Counted from the stretch's first letter, positions 1-8,489 are shown. The stretch is 64,000 nucleotides of DNA from Mycobacterium sp. MYCO198283 (GCF_021213805.1 NZ_JAJQJI010000002.1:372001-436000); one strand, 5' to 3'. Numbers and translations: made by a program. The notes: generated from the letters alone by a model not told the origin.

Positions 1-144
1 TACCTGGCCGATTCCGGCTGGGAGGTCAGCGTGCGGAGCCGACGCGAGGTGTTCGCCGACTACGGCCGGCGACTGCCCGACAGCGATCTCACGGGCCCGC
101 TCAGCGGATCGCTGGCCGTCACCGCCGTCCGGAGCCCGCGATGA
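1..144 (+). CDS. Class I SAM-dependent methyltransferase, C-terminal fragment (cut by window edge)
   Basis: The first 47 codons visible are open in frame 1 and end in TGA at 142-144. The text reads [14 protein letters not shown], then [14 protein letters not shown], which resembles the C-terminal end of mycobacterial TIGR00027 methyltransferases, where a DGW/SGW strand is followed by an R-x-x-x-F-x-x-Y-G stretch. The stop overlaps the ATG of the next gene (ATGA at 141-144), so the two are translationally coupled paralogues. M. tuberculosis also carries paired methyltransferases of this kind near sppA. The N-terminal catalytic part lies outside the window, so only the family, not the substrate, can be suggested. 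Confidence 0.7.
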   Translation, partial: YLADSGWEVSVRSRREVFADYGRRLPDSDLTGPLSGSLAVTAVRSPR

Positions 145-1064
145 CCCGCACCGAGAACGACAGCGGCGTCGCCCGTCGCTTCGCTCGCCCCGGTTGGGAC
201 CTCGCCTCGGGCGTCGGCGTCACCGCGACGGCGGTCGCGGCGTCGCGCGCGCTGGCGTCACAGGGTCCCGACGCGCTGCTCGCCGACCGCTTCGCCGATC
301 GCCTGGTGCGCGCGGTCGGCATCCAGCGCTTCGTCGACCTGCTCGACGGCCGGCTTCCGGAGCGGGAGCCGGGGACCCGCGCGGCGATGCGCTAGCAGAT
401 GACCGTGCGCACCCGGTTCTTCGACGACTTCTTCGTCGCCGCGGCGCACGCCGGCATCCGGCAGGCCGTCATCCTCGCCGCCGGGCTGGACACCCGCGCC
501 TACCGGCTCGACTGGCCCGCGGGCAGCACGGTCTTCGAGATCGACCAGCCCGACGTCGTCGCGTTCAAGGCGCGCGTGCTCGGCGCCCACGGCGCCGCGC
601 CCGCCGCCGAGCACCGCACGGTGGGCATCGACCTGCGCGACGACTGGCCGGCCGCGCTGCGGTCCGCCGGGTTCGCCGCCGACCAGCCGACGGCGTGGAT
701 CGCCGAGGGGCTGCTGGTCTACCTGCCGCCCGACGCCCAGGACCGGCTGCTCGACGCGGTCACCGCACTCAGTGCGCCGGGGAGCCGGCTGGCCACCGAG
801 CACATGGACACCGCCGAGCTGCCCGCCGACTGGGCGCAGCGGCTCACCGAGCGGTCGCGCCGGCTGGGCTCGGATCTGGACCTGGCGGCGCTGTTCTATC
901 CCAGTGAGCGCCGCGCCGCCGGCGCGTATCTGCGCGAGCGGGGCTGGCGCGTGTCGGTGACGTCCACCGCGGACGCCTATGCGGCGAACGGGTTCGACGT
1001 GCCCGACGACGAGCTGGCGCAGCTGGCCGGGGCCGGTGGCTACCTCACCGCCGAGCGGGGCTAG
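141..1064 (+). pseudogene. SAM-dependent methyltransferase (TIGR00027 type) interrupted by an in-frame TAG
   Basis: One reading frame runs from ATG 141 to TAG 1062-1064 and would encode about 307 residues, the usual family length, but codon 85 is TAG (393-395). Before it lie the N-terminal [20 protein letters not shown] segment and the [10 protein letters not shown] region. After it, beginning [13 protein letters not shown], come the SAM-binding loop ([14 protein letters not shown]), the acidic EIDQPDV motif and the EGLLVYLPP motif. Related proteins read straight through this junction, so a single CAG-to-TAG change is the simplest explanation. The stop could be real, a sequencing error, or bypassed by reinitiation at ATG 399, which would give a 221-residue protein lacking the N-terminal helices. 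The N-terminus also carries an unusual [10 protein letters not shown] insertion (see 172-198). Confidence 0.82.
172..198. repeat. 27-bp interspersed element, copy A, inside a methyltransferase reading frame
   Basis: The 27 bases here match 53471-53497 at 26 of 27 positions (the mismatch is the T/C at 194 versus 53493). They encode part of [10 protein letters not shown] between MTRTENDSG and DLASGV, a place where related methyltransferases, as remembered, go directly from MTRTDNDT to WDLASSVG. The element therefore looks like an in-frame insertion of about 30 bp. Confidence 0.6.
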
Positions 1065-2842
1065 AACCGGTAGTCACCGGCCAGCAGCAGCTGCACGCCG
1101 GTCACCGACCGCTCGGCCCGCTCCAGCACGCCGGCCACCGACCGGCCGAGCAGCGACCCGATGGCGTCGGGCACCGACGCCGCGGCCGGCTGCGACGACG
1201 GCTTGGGGTGCAGCAAGTCGGTGAGCGACGAGCCCGGGTACGCGACCAGGCGCACCTCGGTGTCGGTGTCGAAGCCGGCGAGCACCTTCGCGCGGTCGAT
1301 CGCGGTGCGCAGGCCGCCGAGTTCGTCGACCAGGCCGCGGGCCTGCGCGTCGGCACCGGACCACACCCGGCCCCGGGCCACCCCGTCCACGGTCGCGACG
1401 TCGAGCCTGCGACCGACGGCCACCCGCTCGACGAAGTCGGTGTAGAACAGGTCGGCCTCGGCCTCGACCTGCGCGCGCTGGGCGTCGGTGAACGGCGAGT
1501 CGACCGACCACGCGTCGGCGTTGGCGTTGGTGCGGACCGCCCCGGTGCCGACGCCGAGCTTCTCCTTGAGCTCGCGGGCGACGAGCTTGCCGGTGACGAC
1601 GCCGATCGAGCCGGTGATGGTGCCCGGGTTGGCGACGATCGCGTCGGCGGACATCGCGACGTAGTACCCGCCCGAGGCCGCCACCGCGCCCATCGACGCG
1701 ACGACCGGTTTGCCGGCGTCGCGGGCGCGGACCACCTCGCGCCAGATGGTCTCCGAGCCGGTGACCGAGCCGCCGGGGCTGTCGACCCGCAGCACGATCG
1801 CCGACACGTCGTCGTCGGCCGCGGCCTCCCGAATCGCCGCGGCGACGGTGTCGCCGCCGACACTGTTCGGGCCGAGCGGCGGCATCGCCGGTCCGCCGCG
1901 GCCGCTGACGATGGGGCCGGCCACGGTCACGACGGCCACCGTGGGCTTGGGCGCGCGTCCGGGCAGCGCCGGCATCGCGGGGCCCGGCCGCGGTGCGCTG
2001 GCCCGGGCGTAGCGGGCGAGGAAGAGCCGCGGCGGCCCGTCGCCGGAGTCGGCCGCCGCCTCGTCGTCTCCCACGAGCGAGGCCATGCGGTCATAGGCCT
2101 CGTCGCGGAAGCCGATGCGGTCCACCAGCCCGGCGTCCACCGCGTCGTCGCGCAGCAGCGGCGCCCGGTCGGCGAGCGCATCGATGGCGCCGAGGTCGAG
2201 CCCGCGAGCCTCGGCGACGGCCTGCCAGACCTGCCCGCGCAGGCTCTCCAGCAGCGCCGTATCGGCCTCGCGGTGGGCCTCGGTGTAGCCGTCCTGGGTG
2301 AACAGGTTGGCGGCGGACTTGTATTCGCCGCGCGCGACGAACTGCGCCTCGATACCGGCCTTGTCGAGCGCGTTGCGCAGGAACAGCGAGCTGGTGGCGA
2401 ACCCGATGAGGCCGACGGTGCCGGACGGCTGCAGCCACACCTCGCGAAACGCCGACGCCAGGTAGTAGGACATGGTGCCCGGATAGGTCTCCGCCCAGGC
2501 CAAGGTCGGCTTGGCGGCGCTGACCGCGGCGATCGCCTCCCGGAGCTCCTGCACCGGCCCGGCGGACGTCGGCCCGAGCTGGACGCGGGCGATCAGGCCG
2601 GCCACCCGGTCGTCGTCGGCGGCGCGGTGCAGCGCAGCCACGGTGTCGCGCAGCGTCAGCGGCCGCCCGCCGCTGCTGAGGAACGCCAGCGGGTCGAACC
2701 GGACGGTCTCCGGCGGCGCCGACAGCAGGTCCAGTTCCAGCACCACACCCGCCGGGACGCCGCGGTGGCGGGCGGTGTCGACGCGGCGCGCCAGCGTGCG
2801 CACCCCGTCGGCGCCGGGCAGGTCGGACAGGAAGGCGTACAT
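1061..2842 (-). CDS. sppA: Signal peptide peptidase SppA (protease IV, 67 kDa type)
   Basis: Encodes 593 residues with the duplicated SppA/S49 fold. The N-terminal half carries the catalytic lysine in [10 protein letters not shown] (K175). The C-terminal half carries [13 protein letters not shown] and the nucleophile serine in [11 protein letters not shown], followed by TITGSIGV. The enzyme is expected to degrade cleaved signal peptides at the membrane. I chose ATG 2842 ([10 protein letters not shown]) because it matches the mycobacterial N-terminus; reading further upstream gives no family similarity. No clear N-terminal membrane anchor is visible, which is usual for the mycobacterial form. 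Its stop shares the palindrome CTAG (1061-1064) with the convergent methyltransferase. It lies downstream of rplO as in M. tuberculosis (Rv0724), but is separated from it by a repeat-rich gap. Confidence 0.93.
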   Translation of the reverse strand: MYAFLSDLPGADGVRTLARRVDTARHRGVPAGVVLELDLLSAPPETVRFDPLAFLSSGGRPLTLRDTVAALHRAADDDRVAGLIARVQLGPTSAGPVQELREAIAAVSAAKPTLAWAETYPGTMSYYLASAFREVWLQPSGTVGLIGFATSSLFLRNALDKAGIEAQFVARGEYKSAANLFTQDGYTEAHREADTALLESLRGQVWQAVAEARGLDLGAIDALADRAPLLRDDAVDAGLVDRIGFRDEAYDRMASLVGDDEAAADSGDGPPRLFLARYARASAPRPGPAMPALPGRAPKPTVAVVTVAGPIVSGRGGPAMPPLGPNSVGGDTVAAAIREAAADDDVSAIVLRVDSPGGSVTGSETIWREVVRARDAGKPVVASMGAVAASGGYYVAMSADAIVANPGTITGSIGVVTGKLVARELKEKLGVGTGAVRTNANADAWSVDSPFTDAQRAQVEAEADLFYTDFVERVAVGRRLDVATVDGVARGRVWSGADAQARGLVDELGGLRTAIDRAKVLAGFDTDTEVRLVAYPGSSLTDLLHPKPSSQPAAASVPDAIGSLLGRSVAGVLERAERSVTGVQLLLAGDYRF

Positions 2843-2905
2843 GGGTTTCGAGCCTACCGATCGTCGCGTCACCGGCCCGGGGCGTGCGACCGTACGGTGA
2901 ACGGC

Positions 2906-3826
2906 GTGCGGTACGCGATCTCGATCCCCCAGTTGTTCCCCGGCGCGTTCGACGCCGACGGAGTGCGCGACTACCTGCGCCGCGCCGAGGAGCTGGATTT
3001 CGAGGCGGGCTGGACCATCGAGCAGATCATCGGGCCCTCCCCCGCGCTCGCGCCGCTGGAGCTGCTGGCCTATGCGGCGGCGTGCACTACGCGGCTGCGG
3101 CTCGGGGTGGCGGTGCTGCTCACCGCGCTGCACGACCCGCTGCAGCTCGCGTCGTCGGTCACCGCCGTCGACCGGCTGAGCCACGGCCGCCTCGAGCTCG
3201 GCGTCGCGTCCGGTGGCCCGAACCGCCGCTTCGAGGCGTTCGGCGTCGACCGCTCGACCTATCTGGCGCGGTTCACCGAGGGCTTGGTGCTGATGAAGCT
3301 CGCCTGGTCGGATGCGCCGCGGGTGACGTTCGACGGCCGGTTCCGCCGCCTGGACGACCTGCCGATCGCCCCGAAGCCGGTGCAGCGGCCGCATCCGCCG
3401 CTCTGGTTCGGCGGCACCGCGCCCGCCGCACTGGCCCGCGCGGTGCGGCTCGGCGACGCGTTTCTGGGCGCCGGGTCGGCGACCACCGCGACGTTCGCCG
3501 AAGCCGTCACGGTGGTGCGCCGCGAGCTGGCGGCGCAGGAGAAAACGGGCTTCACCATCGGCAAGCGGGTGTACCTGATGGTCGACGACGACGCCGCGCG
3601 CGCCCGGGAGCGGGTGCTGGCCGGGCTGCGGCGCATCTACGGCGACATGCGCGGCATCGACGCCGTGCCCGTCGCCGGCACGCCCGCCCAGGTCGCCGAC
3701 GGGCTGCGCGCCGTGATCGACGCCGGCGCGCAGTACCTGGTGCTCAACCCCGTCGGCGCCGACGTGCCCGAGGACCACGAGCAGCTGGAGCGCCTGGCCG
3801 CCGAGGTGATTCCGCAGTTGGACTGA
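2906..3826 (+). CDS. LLM-class F420-dependent oxidoreductase
   Basis: A 306-residue luciferase-like (bacterial luciferase / F420 reductase) TIM-barrel protein. Recognisable features are the N-terminal RYAISIPQLFPGAFD strand, the EELDFEAGW and LGVAVLL strands, the DRLSHGRLELGVASGG signature near residue 95, and the KPVQRPHPPLWFGG motif. Such enzymes use coenzyme F420 or FMN to oxidise or reduce small organic substrates, and mycobacteria have many of them; the substrate cannot be inferred. GTG 2906 fits the usual start MRYAIS; an in-frame GTG at 2897 would add three residues. It is divergent from sppA with about 60 bp between the starts, so the two probably share a promoter region. Confidence 0.85.
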   Translation: MRYAISIPQLFPGAFDADGVRDYLRRAEELDFEAGWTIEQIIGPSPALAPLELLAYAAACTTRLRLGVAVLLTALHDPLQLASSVTAVDRLSHGRLELGVASGGPNRRFEAFGVDRSTYLARFTEGLVLMKLAWSDAPRVTFDGRFRRLDDLPIAPKPVQRPHPPLWFGGTAPAALARAVRLGDAFLGAGSATTATFAEAVTVVRRELAAQEKTGFTIGKRVYLMVDDDAARARERVLAGLRRIYGDMRGIDAVPVAGTPAQVADGLRAVIDAGAQYLVLNPVGADVPEDHEQLERLAAEVIPQLD

Positions 3827-3860
3827 CACGTTTCCGCTCGAGGGGCTCACCAGCGTCGAC

Positions 3861-3960
3861 TCGCACGCTACGGCTTCGACTCTCGCGTCATGGCTTTGAC
3901 TCTCACGTCATGACTTTGACTCTCGCGTCATGGCTTTGACTCTCGCGTCATGGCGAGCAA
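3861..3960. repeat. 20-bp phased tandem repeat array
   Basis: Five consecutive 20-bp units (3861, 3881, 3901, 3921, 3941). The second and fourth are identical (TCTCGCGTCATGGCTTTGAC), the third differs at two positions, and the outer two are degenerate. On the minus strand each unit contains GAGAGTCAAAGCC, which closely resembles the GAGAGTCAACGCC at 42915-42927. The array sits between the convergent stops of the oxidoreductase and rplO. Confidence 0.9.
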
Positions 3961-3989
3961 AAGCCCGAAATCCCGCCCTCAAGCGAAAG

Positions 3990-4017
3990 TCAACGCCCAG
4001 ATCACAGCGTCAACCGC
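3990..4017. repeat. Two further 20-bp-phased TCAACGC-type units
   Basis: TCAACGCC starts at 3990 and TCAACCGC at 4010, exactly 20 bp apart, immediately right of the tandem array. The spacing and core are the same as in the repeats at 11247-11294 and 42900-42947. Confidence 0.65.
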
Positions 4018-4040
4018 CGCCGACCCACGCCGACATGCAA

Positions 4041-4108
4041 CAGCGCCGAGCGGAGAACCAGGGCGGACATTCCCGAGGAATTCCGCAGCGATTCTCCGCT
4101 CGGCGCTG
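4041..4108. terminator. Long inverted repeat downstream of rplO
   Basis: A perfect 17-bp inverted repeat: CAGCGCCGAGCGGAGAA at 4041-4057 pairs with 4092-4108 across a 34-nt loop. It begins 12 bases downstream of the rplO stop, so it is a plausible 3' end structure for the spc operon. There is no T-tract, and since the flanking genes converge it could serve either strand. The motif GCCGACATGC just left of it recurs next to the tuf terminator. Confidence 0.6.
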
Positions 4109-4119
4109 GACGCTGCGCG

Positions 4120-4566
4120 CTAGGACGCTTCGGTGGCCGAGCCGCCGGCGGCGGTGATGGCCTCGCGCGCGCTGGCGCTGAACTTGTGGGCGGTGACGTC
4201 GACGCGCGCGGTGAGCTTGCCGTCGCCGAGCACCTTCACCAGCGTGTTCTTGCGCACCAAGCCCTTGGCCACCAGGTCGTCGATGCCGACGGTGCCGCCG
4301 TCCGGGAACGCCTTGCCCAGCTCGCCGACGTTGACGACGGCGTACTCGGTGCGGAACCGGTTGCGGAAGCCCTTGAGCTTGGGCAGCCGCATGTGGATCG
4401 GCATCTGCCCGCCCTCGAAGGTGGCCGGCACGTTCTTGCGGGCCTTGGTGCCCTTGGTGCCGCGGCCGGCGGTCTTGCCCTTGGAGCCCTCACCGCGACC
4501 GACGCGGGTCTTGGCCTTCTTCTCCCCGGGTGCCGGGCGCAGGTCGTGCAGCTTGATCGGCGTCAT
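4120..4566 (-). CDS. rplO: 50S ribosomal protein L15 (uL15)
   Basis: 148 residues, full length. It begins [17 protein letters not shown] and has the Gly/Lys/Arg-rich N-terminal extension ([18 protein letters not shown]) that penetrates the large subunit around 23S rRNA, followed by the globular domain with [18 protein letters not shown]. It is the last gene of the spc-type operon here, and its ATG overlaps the rpmD stop by four bases (ATGA), which indicates translational coupling. In many bacteria secY follows L15; here the reading ends in a repeat-rich gap, as in M. tuberculosis, where sppA lies downstream. Confidence 0.97.
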   Translation of the reverse strand: MTPIKLHDLRPAPGEKKAKTRVGRGEGSKGKTAGRGTKGTKARKNVPATFEGGQMPIHMRLPKLKGFRNRFRTEYAVVNVGELGKAFPDGGTVGIDDLVAKGLVRKNTLVKVLGDGKLTARVDVTAHKFSASAREAITAAGGSATEAS

Positions 4567-4748
4567 GACTGAACCTCCTCAACGTCGACGAGGTGGTGCA
4601 CGGCCCGGATCAGGCCGCGCGTCTGCGGGTTGTCCTCGCGGATCACGGACTTCCGGATGCCCTTGAGCCCCAGCGTGCGCAGGCTCTCACGCTGATTCCA
4701 CCGGGCGCCGATGACGCCGCGGATCTGGGTGATCTTCAGTTCGGCCAT
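4563..4748 (-). CDS. rpmD: 50S ribosomal protein L30 (uL30)
   Basis: 61 residues ([20 protein letters not shown]), the normal length for bacterial L30, with the conserved [16 protein letters not shown] region reading [14 protein letters not shown]. It is a small peripheral protein of the 50S subunit. Only two bases separate it from the rpsE stop, and it overlaps rplO by four bases, so it sits in the middle of a compact co-translated unit. Confidence 0.97.
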   Translation of the reverse strand: MAELKITQIRGVIGARWNQRESLRTLGLKGIRKSVIREDNPQTRGLIRAVHHLVDVEEVQS

Positions 4749-4750
4749 GA

Positions 4751-5482
4751 CTAGGCGTTACCTCCCCGCGCCGCGGCGGCCGCCAGCGCGGCGCTCTCGC
4801 GGCGCGCCTTGAGCATCGCCGCCGGGGCGACGTCCTCGATGGGCAGGCCGCGGCGGGCCGCGACCTCCTCGGGACGCTGCAGCAGCTTCAGCGCGGCCAC
4901 GGTGGCGTGCACCACGTTGATCGCGTTGTCGCTGCCCAGCGACTTGGCCAGGATGTCGTGCACGCCCGCGCACTCCAGCACCGCGCGCACCGCACCGCCG
5001 GCGATCACACCGGTACCGGGGCTCGCGGGGCGCAGCAGCACGACGCCGGCCGCGGCCTCACCCTGCACCGGGTGGGTGATGGTCCCGCCGATCAGCGGCA
5101 CGCGGAAGAAGTTCTTGCGGGCCTCTTCGACGCCCTTGGCGATGGCGGCGGGCACCTCTTTGGCCTTGCCGTAGCCGACACCGACCATGCCGTTGCCGTC
5201 GCCGACGATCACCAGCGCGGTGAAGCTGAAGCGCCGGCCGCCCTTGACGACCTTGGACACGCGGTTGATGGTGACCACGCGCTCCAGGTAGTTGTTCTTG
5301 TCGCTGTCGCCGCCGCGGCCGCCACGGCCACCGCGGTCGTCGCGACGGCCACGCCCGTCGGAGCGGCCGCCCCGGTCGTCGCGGCGGTCACGAGTTTCGG
5401 TCCGGGTCTCGGCGGCACCGGTCTCCGGGGCGCCGGCCGTCGCCTGTGCGGCGTCGGGCGCGCCTGCGGGCTGCTCCGCCAT
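4751..5482 (-). CDS. rpsE: 30S ribosomal protein S5 (uS5)
   Basis: 243 residues from ATG 5482. The core has the N-terminal double-stranded-RNA-binding-like domain ([20 protein letters not shown]) and the C-terminal domain with [19 protein letters not shown]. The start was chosen because the Shine-Dalgarno GGAAGGA lies seven bases upstream; an adjacent ATG at 5485 is possible. The first 70 or so residues are an Ala/Glu then Arg-Asp-Gly-rich low-complexity extension ([19 protein letters not shown]), typical of mycobacterial S5 and presumably disordered. S5 contributes to decoding fidelity and is the classic site of spectinomycin resistance; the loop [11 protein letters not shown] looks intact. 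Confidence 0.96.
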   Translation of the reverse strand: MAEQPAGAPDAAQATAGAPETGAAETRTETRDRRDDRGGRSDGRGRRDDRGGRGGRGGDSDKNNYLERVVTINRVSKVVKGGRRFSFTALVIVGDGNGMVGVGYGKAKEVPAAIAKGVEEARKNFFRVPLIGGTITHPVQGEAAAGVVLLRPASPGTGVIAGGAVRAVLECAGVHDILAKSLGSDNAINVVHATVAALKLLQRPEEVAARRGLPIEDVAPAAMLKARRESAALAAAAARGGNA

Positions 5483-5510
5483 CATGCGGTCCTTCCAGTG
5501 TTGTTGTGCA

Positions 5511-5912
5511 TCAGAACTGCAACCCACCCTCGCGGGCCGCGTCGGCCAGGGCGGCGATCCGCCCGCCGTAGGTGTAGCCGCCGCGGTCGAACACCACGGT
5601 GTCGATACCGGCAGCCTTGGCGCGCTCGGCGATCAGCTGCCCGACCCGGGCGCTGTGCGCCTTCTTGTCGCCCTCGACCGCCCGCACGTCGGCCTCGATG
5701 GACGACGCGGCGGCCACCGTGGTGCCGGTCAGGTCGTCGACGAGCTGCACGTGGATGTGGCGCGACGAGCGGTTGATCACCAGCCGCGGCCGCGCGGCGG
5801 TGCCGCTGACCTTCTTGCGCAGCCGGGCGTGCCGGCGCAGCCGCGAGGTGCGGCGGGTCGCCGAGATGTTCTGGCCCACCGGCTTGTGGACCGTCGATGT
5901 CGTTTCAGCCAT
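5511..5912 (-). CDS. rplR: 50S ribosomal protein L18 (uL18)
   Basis: 133 residues, with a basic N-terminal tail ([19 protein letters not shown]), the core [20 protein letters not shown] and the C-terminal [20 protein letters not shown] characteristic of L18, which binds 5S rRNA. The gene is separated from rpsE by 28 bases carrying the S5 ribosome-binding site, and follows rplF by two bases. Confidence 0.97.
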   Translation of the reverse strand: MAETTSTVHKPVGQNISATRRTSRLRRHARLRKKVSGTAARPRLVINRSSRHIHVQLVDDLTGTTVAAASSIEADVRAVEGDKKAHSARVGQLIAERAKAAGIDTVVFDRGGYTYGGRIAALADAAREGGLQF

Positions 5913-5914
5913 GA

Positions 5915-6454
5915 CTACTTACCTGTCTTTCCGACCTTGCGGCGGATCGTCTCGCCTTCGTAGCGCACGCCCTTGCCCTTGTAGGGGTCGGGGCGGCGCA
6001 GGCGGCGGATGTTCGCCGAGATCTGGCCGACCTTCTGCTTGTCGATGCCCGTGATCGTGAACTTCGTGGGCGACTCGACCGTGAAGGTGATGCCCTCGGG
6101 CGGCTCGATCACGACGGGATGGCTGTAGCCCAGCGCGAACTCGAGGTTCTGGCCCTTGAGCGCGACGCGGTAGCCGACGCCGTAGATCTCCATCTTGGTG
6201 GTGTAGCCCTGCGTCACGCCGGTGACCAGGTTGGCGACCAGCGTGCGGGACAGCCCGTGCAGCGAGCGGTTGCGCCGCTCGTCGTTCGGGCGGCTCACCA
6301 CGATGGCGCCGTCGTCATCGCGCGCGACCGTGATCGGCTCGGCCACGTCCAGCGACAAGCTGCCCTTGGGCCCCTTCACCGACACGCTCTGGCCGTCGAT
6401 GGTGACGTCGACGCCGGCCGGCACGACGACCGGCTGCTTACCAATTCGCGACAT
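5915..6454 (-). CDS. rplF: 50S ribosomal protein L6 (uL6)
   Basis: 179 residues, full length, starting [19 protein letters not shown], with the two repeated L6 domains and the conserved C-terminal segment [19 protein letters not shown]6 sits near the factor-binding site of the 50S subunit. It lies 11 bases downstream of the rpsH stop. Confidence 0.97.
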   Translation of the reverse strand: MSRIGKQPVVVPAGVDVTIDGQSVSVKGPKGSLSLDVAEPITVARDDDGAIVVSRPNDERRNRSLHGLSRTLVANLVTGVTQGYTTKMEIYGVGYRVALKGQNLEFALGYSHPVVIEPPEGITFTVESPTKFTITGIDKQKVGQISANIRRLRRPDPYKGKGVRYEGETIRRKVGKTGK

Positions 6455-6465
6455 GTCTTAACCCC

Positions 6466-6864
6466 TCACCAGACGTAGGCGAGGACTTCCCCACCCACGC
6501 CCTCTCGCGCCGCCTGGCGATCGGTCTTCAGCCCCGCCGACGTGGAGATGATCGCCACGCCGAGGCCGCCGAGCACCCGCGGCAGGTTGGTGGATTTCGC
6601 GTAGACCCGCAGGCCGGGCTTGGAGACCCGGCGCAGGCCGGCGATGCTGCGCTCGCGGCTGGGGCCGTACTTGAGCTGGACCACCAGCGACTTGCCCACG
6701 CGGGCGTCCTCGGTGCGGTAGTCCGTGATGTAGCCCTCGCGCTTGAGGATCTCGGCGATGTTCGCCTTGATCTTCGAGTGCGGCAGCGTCACCTCGTCGT
6801 GGTACGCCGAGTTGGCGTTGCGGATGCGCGTCAGGAAGTCCGCGATCGGATCGGTCATCGTCAT
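6466..6864 (-). CDS. rpsH: 30S ribosomal protein S8 (uS8)
   Basis: 132 residues. [20 protein letters not shown] is the standard mycobacterial N-terminus, and the C-terminal [20 protein letters not shown] with STSAGL is the S8 RNA-binding signature. S8 organises the central domain of 16S rRNA and in enterobacteria is the spc operon autoregulator; whether that holds here cannot be read from sequence. A second in-frame ATG two codons in is an alternative start. Confidence 0.97.
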   Translation of the reverse strand: MTMTDPIADFLTRIRNANSAYHDEVTLPHSKIKANIAEILKREGYITDYRTEDARVGKSLVVQLKYGPSRERSIAGLRRVSKPGLRVYAKSTNLPRVLGGLGVAIISTSAGLKTDRQAAREGVGGEVLAYVW

Positions 6865-6876
6865 GCTAGGTCCTCT

Positions 6877-6906
6877 GCTCTTCGCCCGAGAGGCTCATCG
6901 CCCGCC
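6877..6906. repeat. Single diverged copy of a GCTCTTCGC..GAG..GCTCATCG element
   Basis: GCTCTTCGCCCGAGAGGCTCATCGCCCGCC-like sequence in the rpsZ-rpsH gap resembles the 32-bp unit repeated at 47684-47770 (GCTCTTCGCGCGAGCGCTCATCG). It occupies the only sizeable gap within this operon segment. Confidence 0.5.
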
Positions 6907-6908
6907 TC

Positions 6909-7094
6909 CTACCAGCTGCTCTTCTGGACGCCGGGCAGCTCGCCCGCGTGCGCCATCTCGCGCACGCAGATGCGGCACAGCCCGAACTTGCGGAACACCG
7001 AATGCGGGCGGCCGCATCGGTTGCACCGGGTGTAGGCGCGCACGGCGAACTTCGGCTTCTTGTTGGCCTTGTTGATCAGGGCTTTCTTGGCCAT
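6909..7094 (-). CDS. rpsZ: 30S ribosomal protein S14, zinc-binding type Z (uS14)
   Basis: 61 residues beginning [20 protein letters not shown]. It has two CxxC pairs (CNRC and CRIC) that bind zinc, and the C-terminal [11 protein letters not shown] typical of the short C+ form. Mycobacteria often also encode a zinc-independent C- paralogue elsewhere that replaces it during zinc starvation under Zur control; this copy is the zinc-replete form in the ribosomal operon. The frame stays open far upstream, but the start at 7094 is fixed by family length and by the two-base gap to rplE. Confidence 0.96.
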   Translation of the reverse strand: MAKKALINKANKKPKFAVRAYTRCNRCGRPHSVFRKFGLCRICVREMAHAGELPGVQKSSW

Positions 7095-7096
7095 GG

Positions 7097-7663
7097 TCAG
7101 TTCTCCTTGAACGGGAAGCCGAGCTGACGCAGCAGCGCCCGTCCCTCGTCGTCGGTCGTCGCCGTGGTGACGACGGTGATGTCCATTCCGCGGGGCCGGT
7201 CGATCGAGTCCACGTCGATCTCGTGGAACACCGACTGCTCGGTGAGCCCGAAGGTGTAGTTGCCGGTGCCGTCGAACTGCTTGGGGGAAAGTCCGCGAAA
7301 GTCGCGGATACGCGGCAGCGCGATCGAGATGAGCCGGTCGAGGAACTCCCACATCCGGTCGCCGCGCAGCGTGACGCGGGCGCCGATCGGCATGCCCTCG
7401 CGCAGCTTGAACTGGGCGATGGACTTGCGCGCCTTGCGGATCTCGGGCTTCTGGCCGGTGATCTTCGCCAGGTCGGTCACCGCGCCGTTGATCAGCTTGG
7501 CGTCCCGGGCTGCGTCGCCGACGCCCATGTTGACGACGACCTTCACGACGCCGGGGATCTGCATGACGTTGGCGTAGCCGAACTGCTCCTGCAGCGCGCC
7601 GCGGATCTCCTCGCGGTACCGCTGCTTGAGGCGGGGCAGCGTCTTGTTCTCGACGGTAGTCAT
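7097..7663 (-). CDS. rplE: 50S ribosomal protein L5 (uL5)
   Basis: 188 residues, with the L5 signatures [18 protein letters not shown] near the N-terminus and [16 protein letters not shown] in the centre. The protein forms the 5S rRNA protuberance with L18 and contacts P-site tRNA. Its ATG overlaps the rplX TGA by one base (TGATG), so it is translationally coupled. Confidence 0.97.
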   Translation of the reverse strand: MTTVENKTLPRLKQRYREEIRGALQEQFGYANVMQIPGVVKVVVNMGVGDAARDAKLINGAVTDLAKITGQKPEIRKARKSIAQFKLREGMPIGARVTLRGDRMWEFLDRLISIALPRIRDFRGLSPKQFDGTGNYTFGLTEQSVFHEIDVDSIDRPRGMDITVVTTATTDDEGRALLRQLGFPFKEN

Positions 7664-7980
7664 CAGATGTCCTTGCCGTTGCGCTTGGAGATGCGGACCT
7701 TCTTGCCGGTCTCGGCATCGATCCGGTATCCGATGCGGGTGGGCTTGCCGTCGGAGTCGACGACCATCACGTTGCTCACGTGGATCGGCGCCTCCTGGGT
7801 GACGATGCCGCCCGAGCTGGCACCGCGCTGGTTCGCCGACTGCGCGGTGTGCTTCTTGATCCGGTTGACGCCCTCGACGAGCACCCGGTTGCGGGTCGGG
7901 AAGGCCTTCAGCACCTTGCCTTTCGCACCCTTGTCCTTACCGGCGACGACGAGGACGGTGTCGCCCTTGTGCACCTTCAC
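7663..7980 (-). CDS. rplX: 50S ribosomal protein L24 (uL24)
   Basis: 105 residues beginning [20 protein letters not shown], which is the KOW motif, followed by [19 protein letters not shown] and the C-terminal [20 protein letters not shown]24 is an assembly initiator of the 50S subunit. It starts directly at the end of rplN with no gap. Confidence 0.97.
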   Translation of the reverse strand: MKVHKGDTVLVVAGKDKGAKGKVLKAFPTRNRVLVEGVNRIKKHTAQSANQRGASSGGIVTQEAPIHVSNVMVVDSDGKPTRIGYRIDAETGKKVRISKRNGKDI

Positions 7981-8349
7981 CTACAACACCTCCGGGGCGA
8001 GCGAGACGATCTTCATGAACCGCTTCTCCCGCAGCTCGCGGCCGACGGGGCCGAAGATGCGGGTGCCGCGCGGATCGTTGTCGTTCTTGATGATGACGGC
8101 GGCGTTCTCGTCGAACTTGATGTAGCTGCCGTCGGCGCGACGGCGTTCCTTCACGGTGCGCACGACGACGGCCTTGACGACGTCACCGCGCTTGACGTTG
8201 CCGCCGGGGATGGCGTCCTTGACGGTCGCCACGATGATGTCGCCGATGCCGGCGTAGCGTCGCGACGAGCCACCCAGCACCCGGATGCACAAGATCTCCT
8301 TGGCGCCCGTGTTGTCGGCGACCTTGAGCCGCGATTCCTGCTGAATCAC
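7981..8349 (-). CDS. rplN: 50S ribosomal protein L14 (uL14); first gene of the spc-type operon
   Basis: 122 residues from GTG 8349 ([20 protein letters not shown]), the exact family length. AGGAG lies five bases upstream of the GTG. The signatures [20 protein letters not shown] and [20 protein letters not shown] are present. L14 lies at the subunit interface near the sarcin-ricin loop. A good sigma-A-type promoter is visible about 140 bases upstream, so this operon is transcribed separately from the S10 operon, from which it is separated by about 9.6 kb of accessory genes. Confidence 0.96.
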   Translation of the reverse strand: MIQQESRLKVADNTGAKEILCIRVLGGSSRRYAGIGDIIVATVKDAIPGGNVKRGDVVKAVVVRTVKERRRADGSYIKFDENAAVIIKNDNDPRGTRIFGPVGRELREKRFMKIVSLAPEVL

Positions 8350-8489
8350 TCGATCTCCTGACCTATGAACGTGTGCACGCCCGAGCGCCAGCCCTGTGCA
8401 GGCTGACAACCTGACGTACGCGGTCTTCGTTGCTGAAAGGCACGCAGGGTCGAACGAGCCGACCGAGGTCTGCCCACGGCAACCCCGCA

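Noticed and set aside
119..322. Minus-strand open frame across the start of the methyltransferase
   Set aside because: Arg/Ala/Ser-rich translation with no family pattern; it is the antisense shadow of the conserved methyltransferase frame.
1208..3826. Very long plus-strand frame through sppA into the LLM oxidoreductase
   Set aside because: The part before about 2900 is the antisense of sppA and shows no domain pattern; only the segment from 2906 is conserved.
3861..3960. CRISPR array hypothesis for the 20-bp repeats
   Set aside because: Repeats are directly adjacent with no spacers, units are too short and degenerate, and no cas gene is present.
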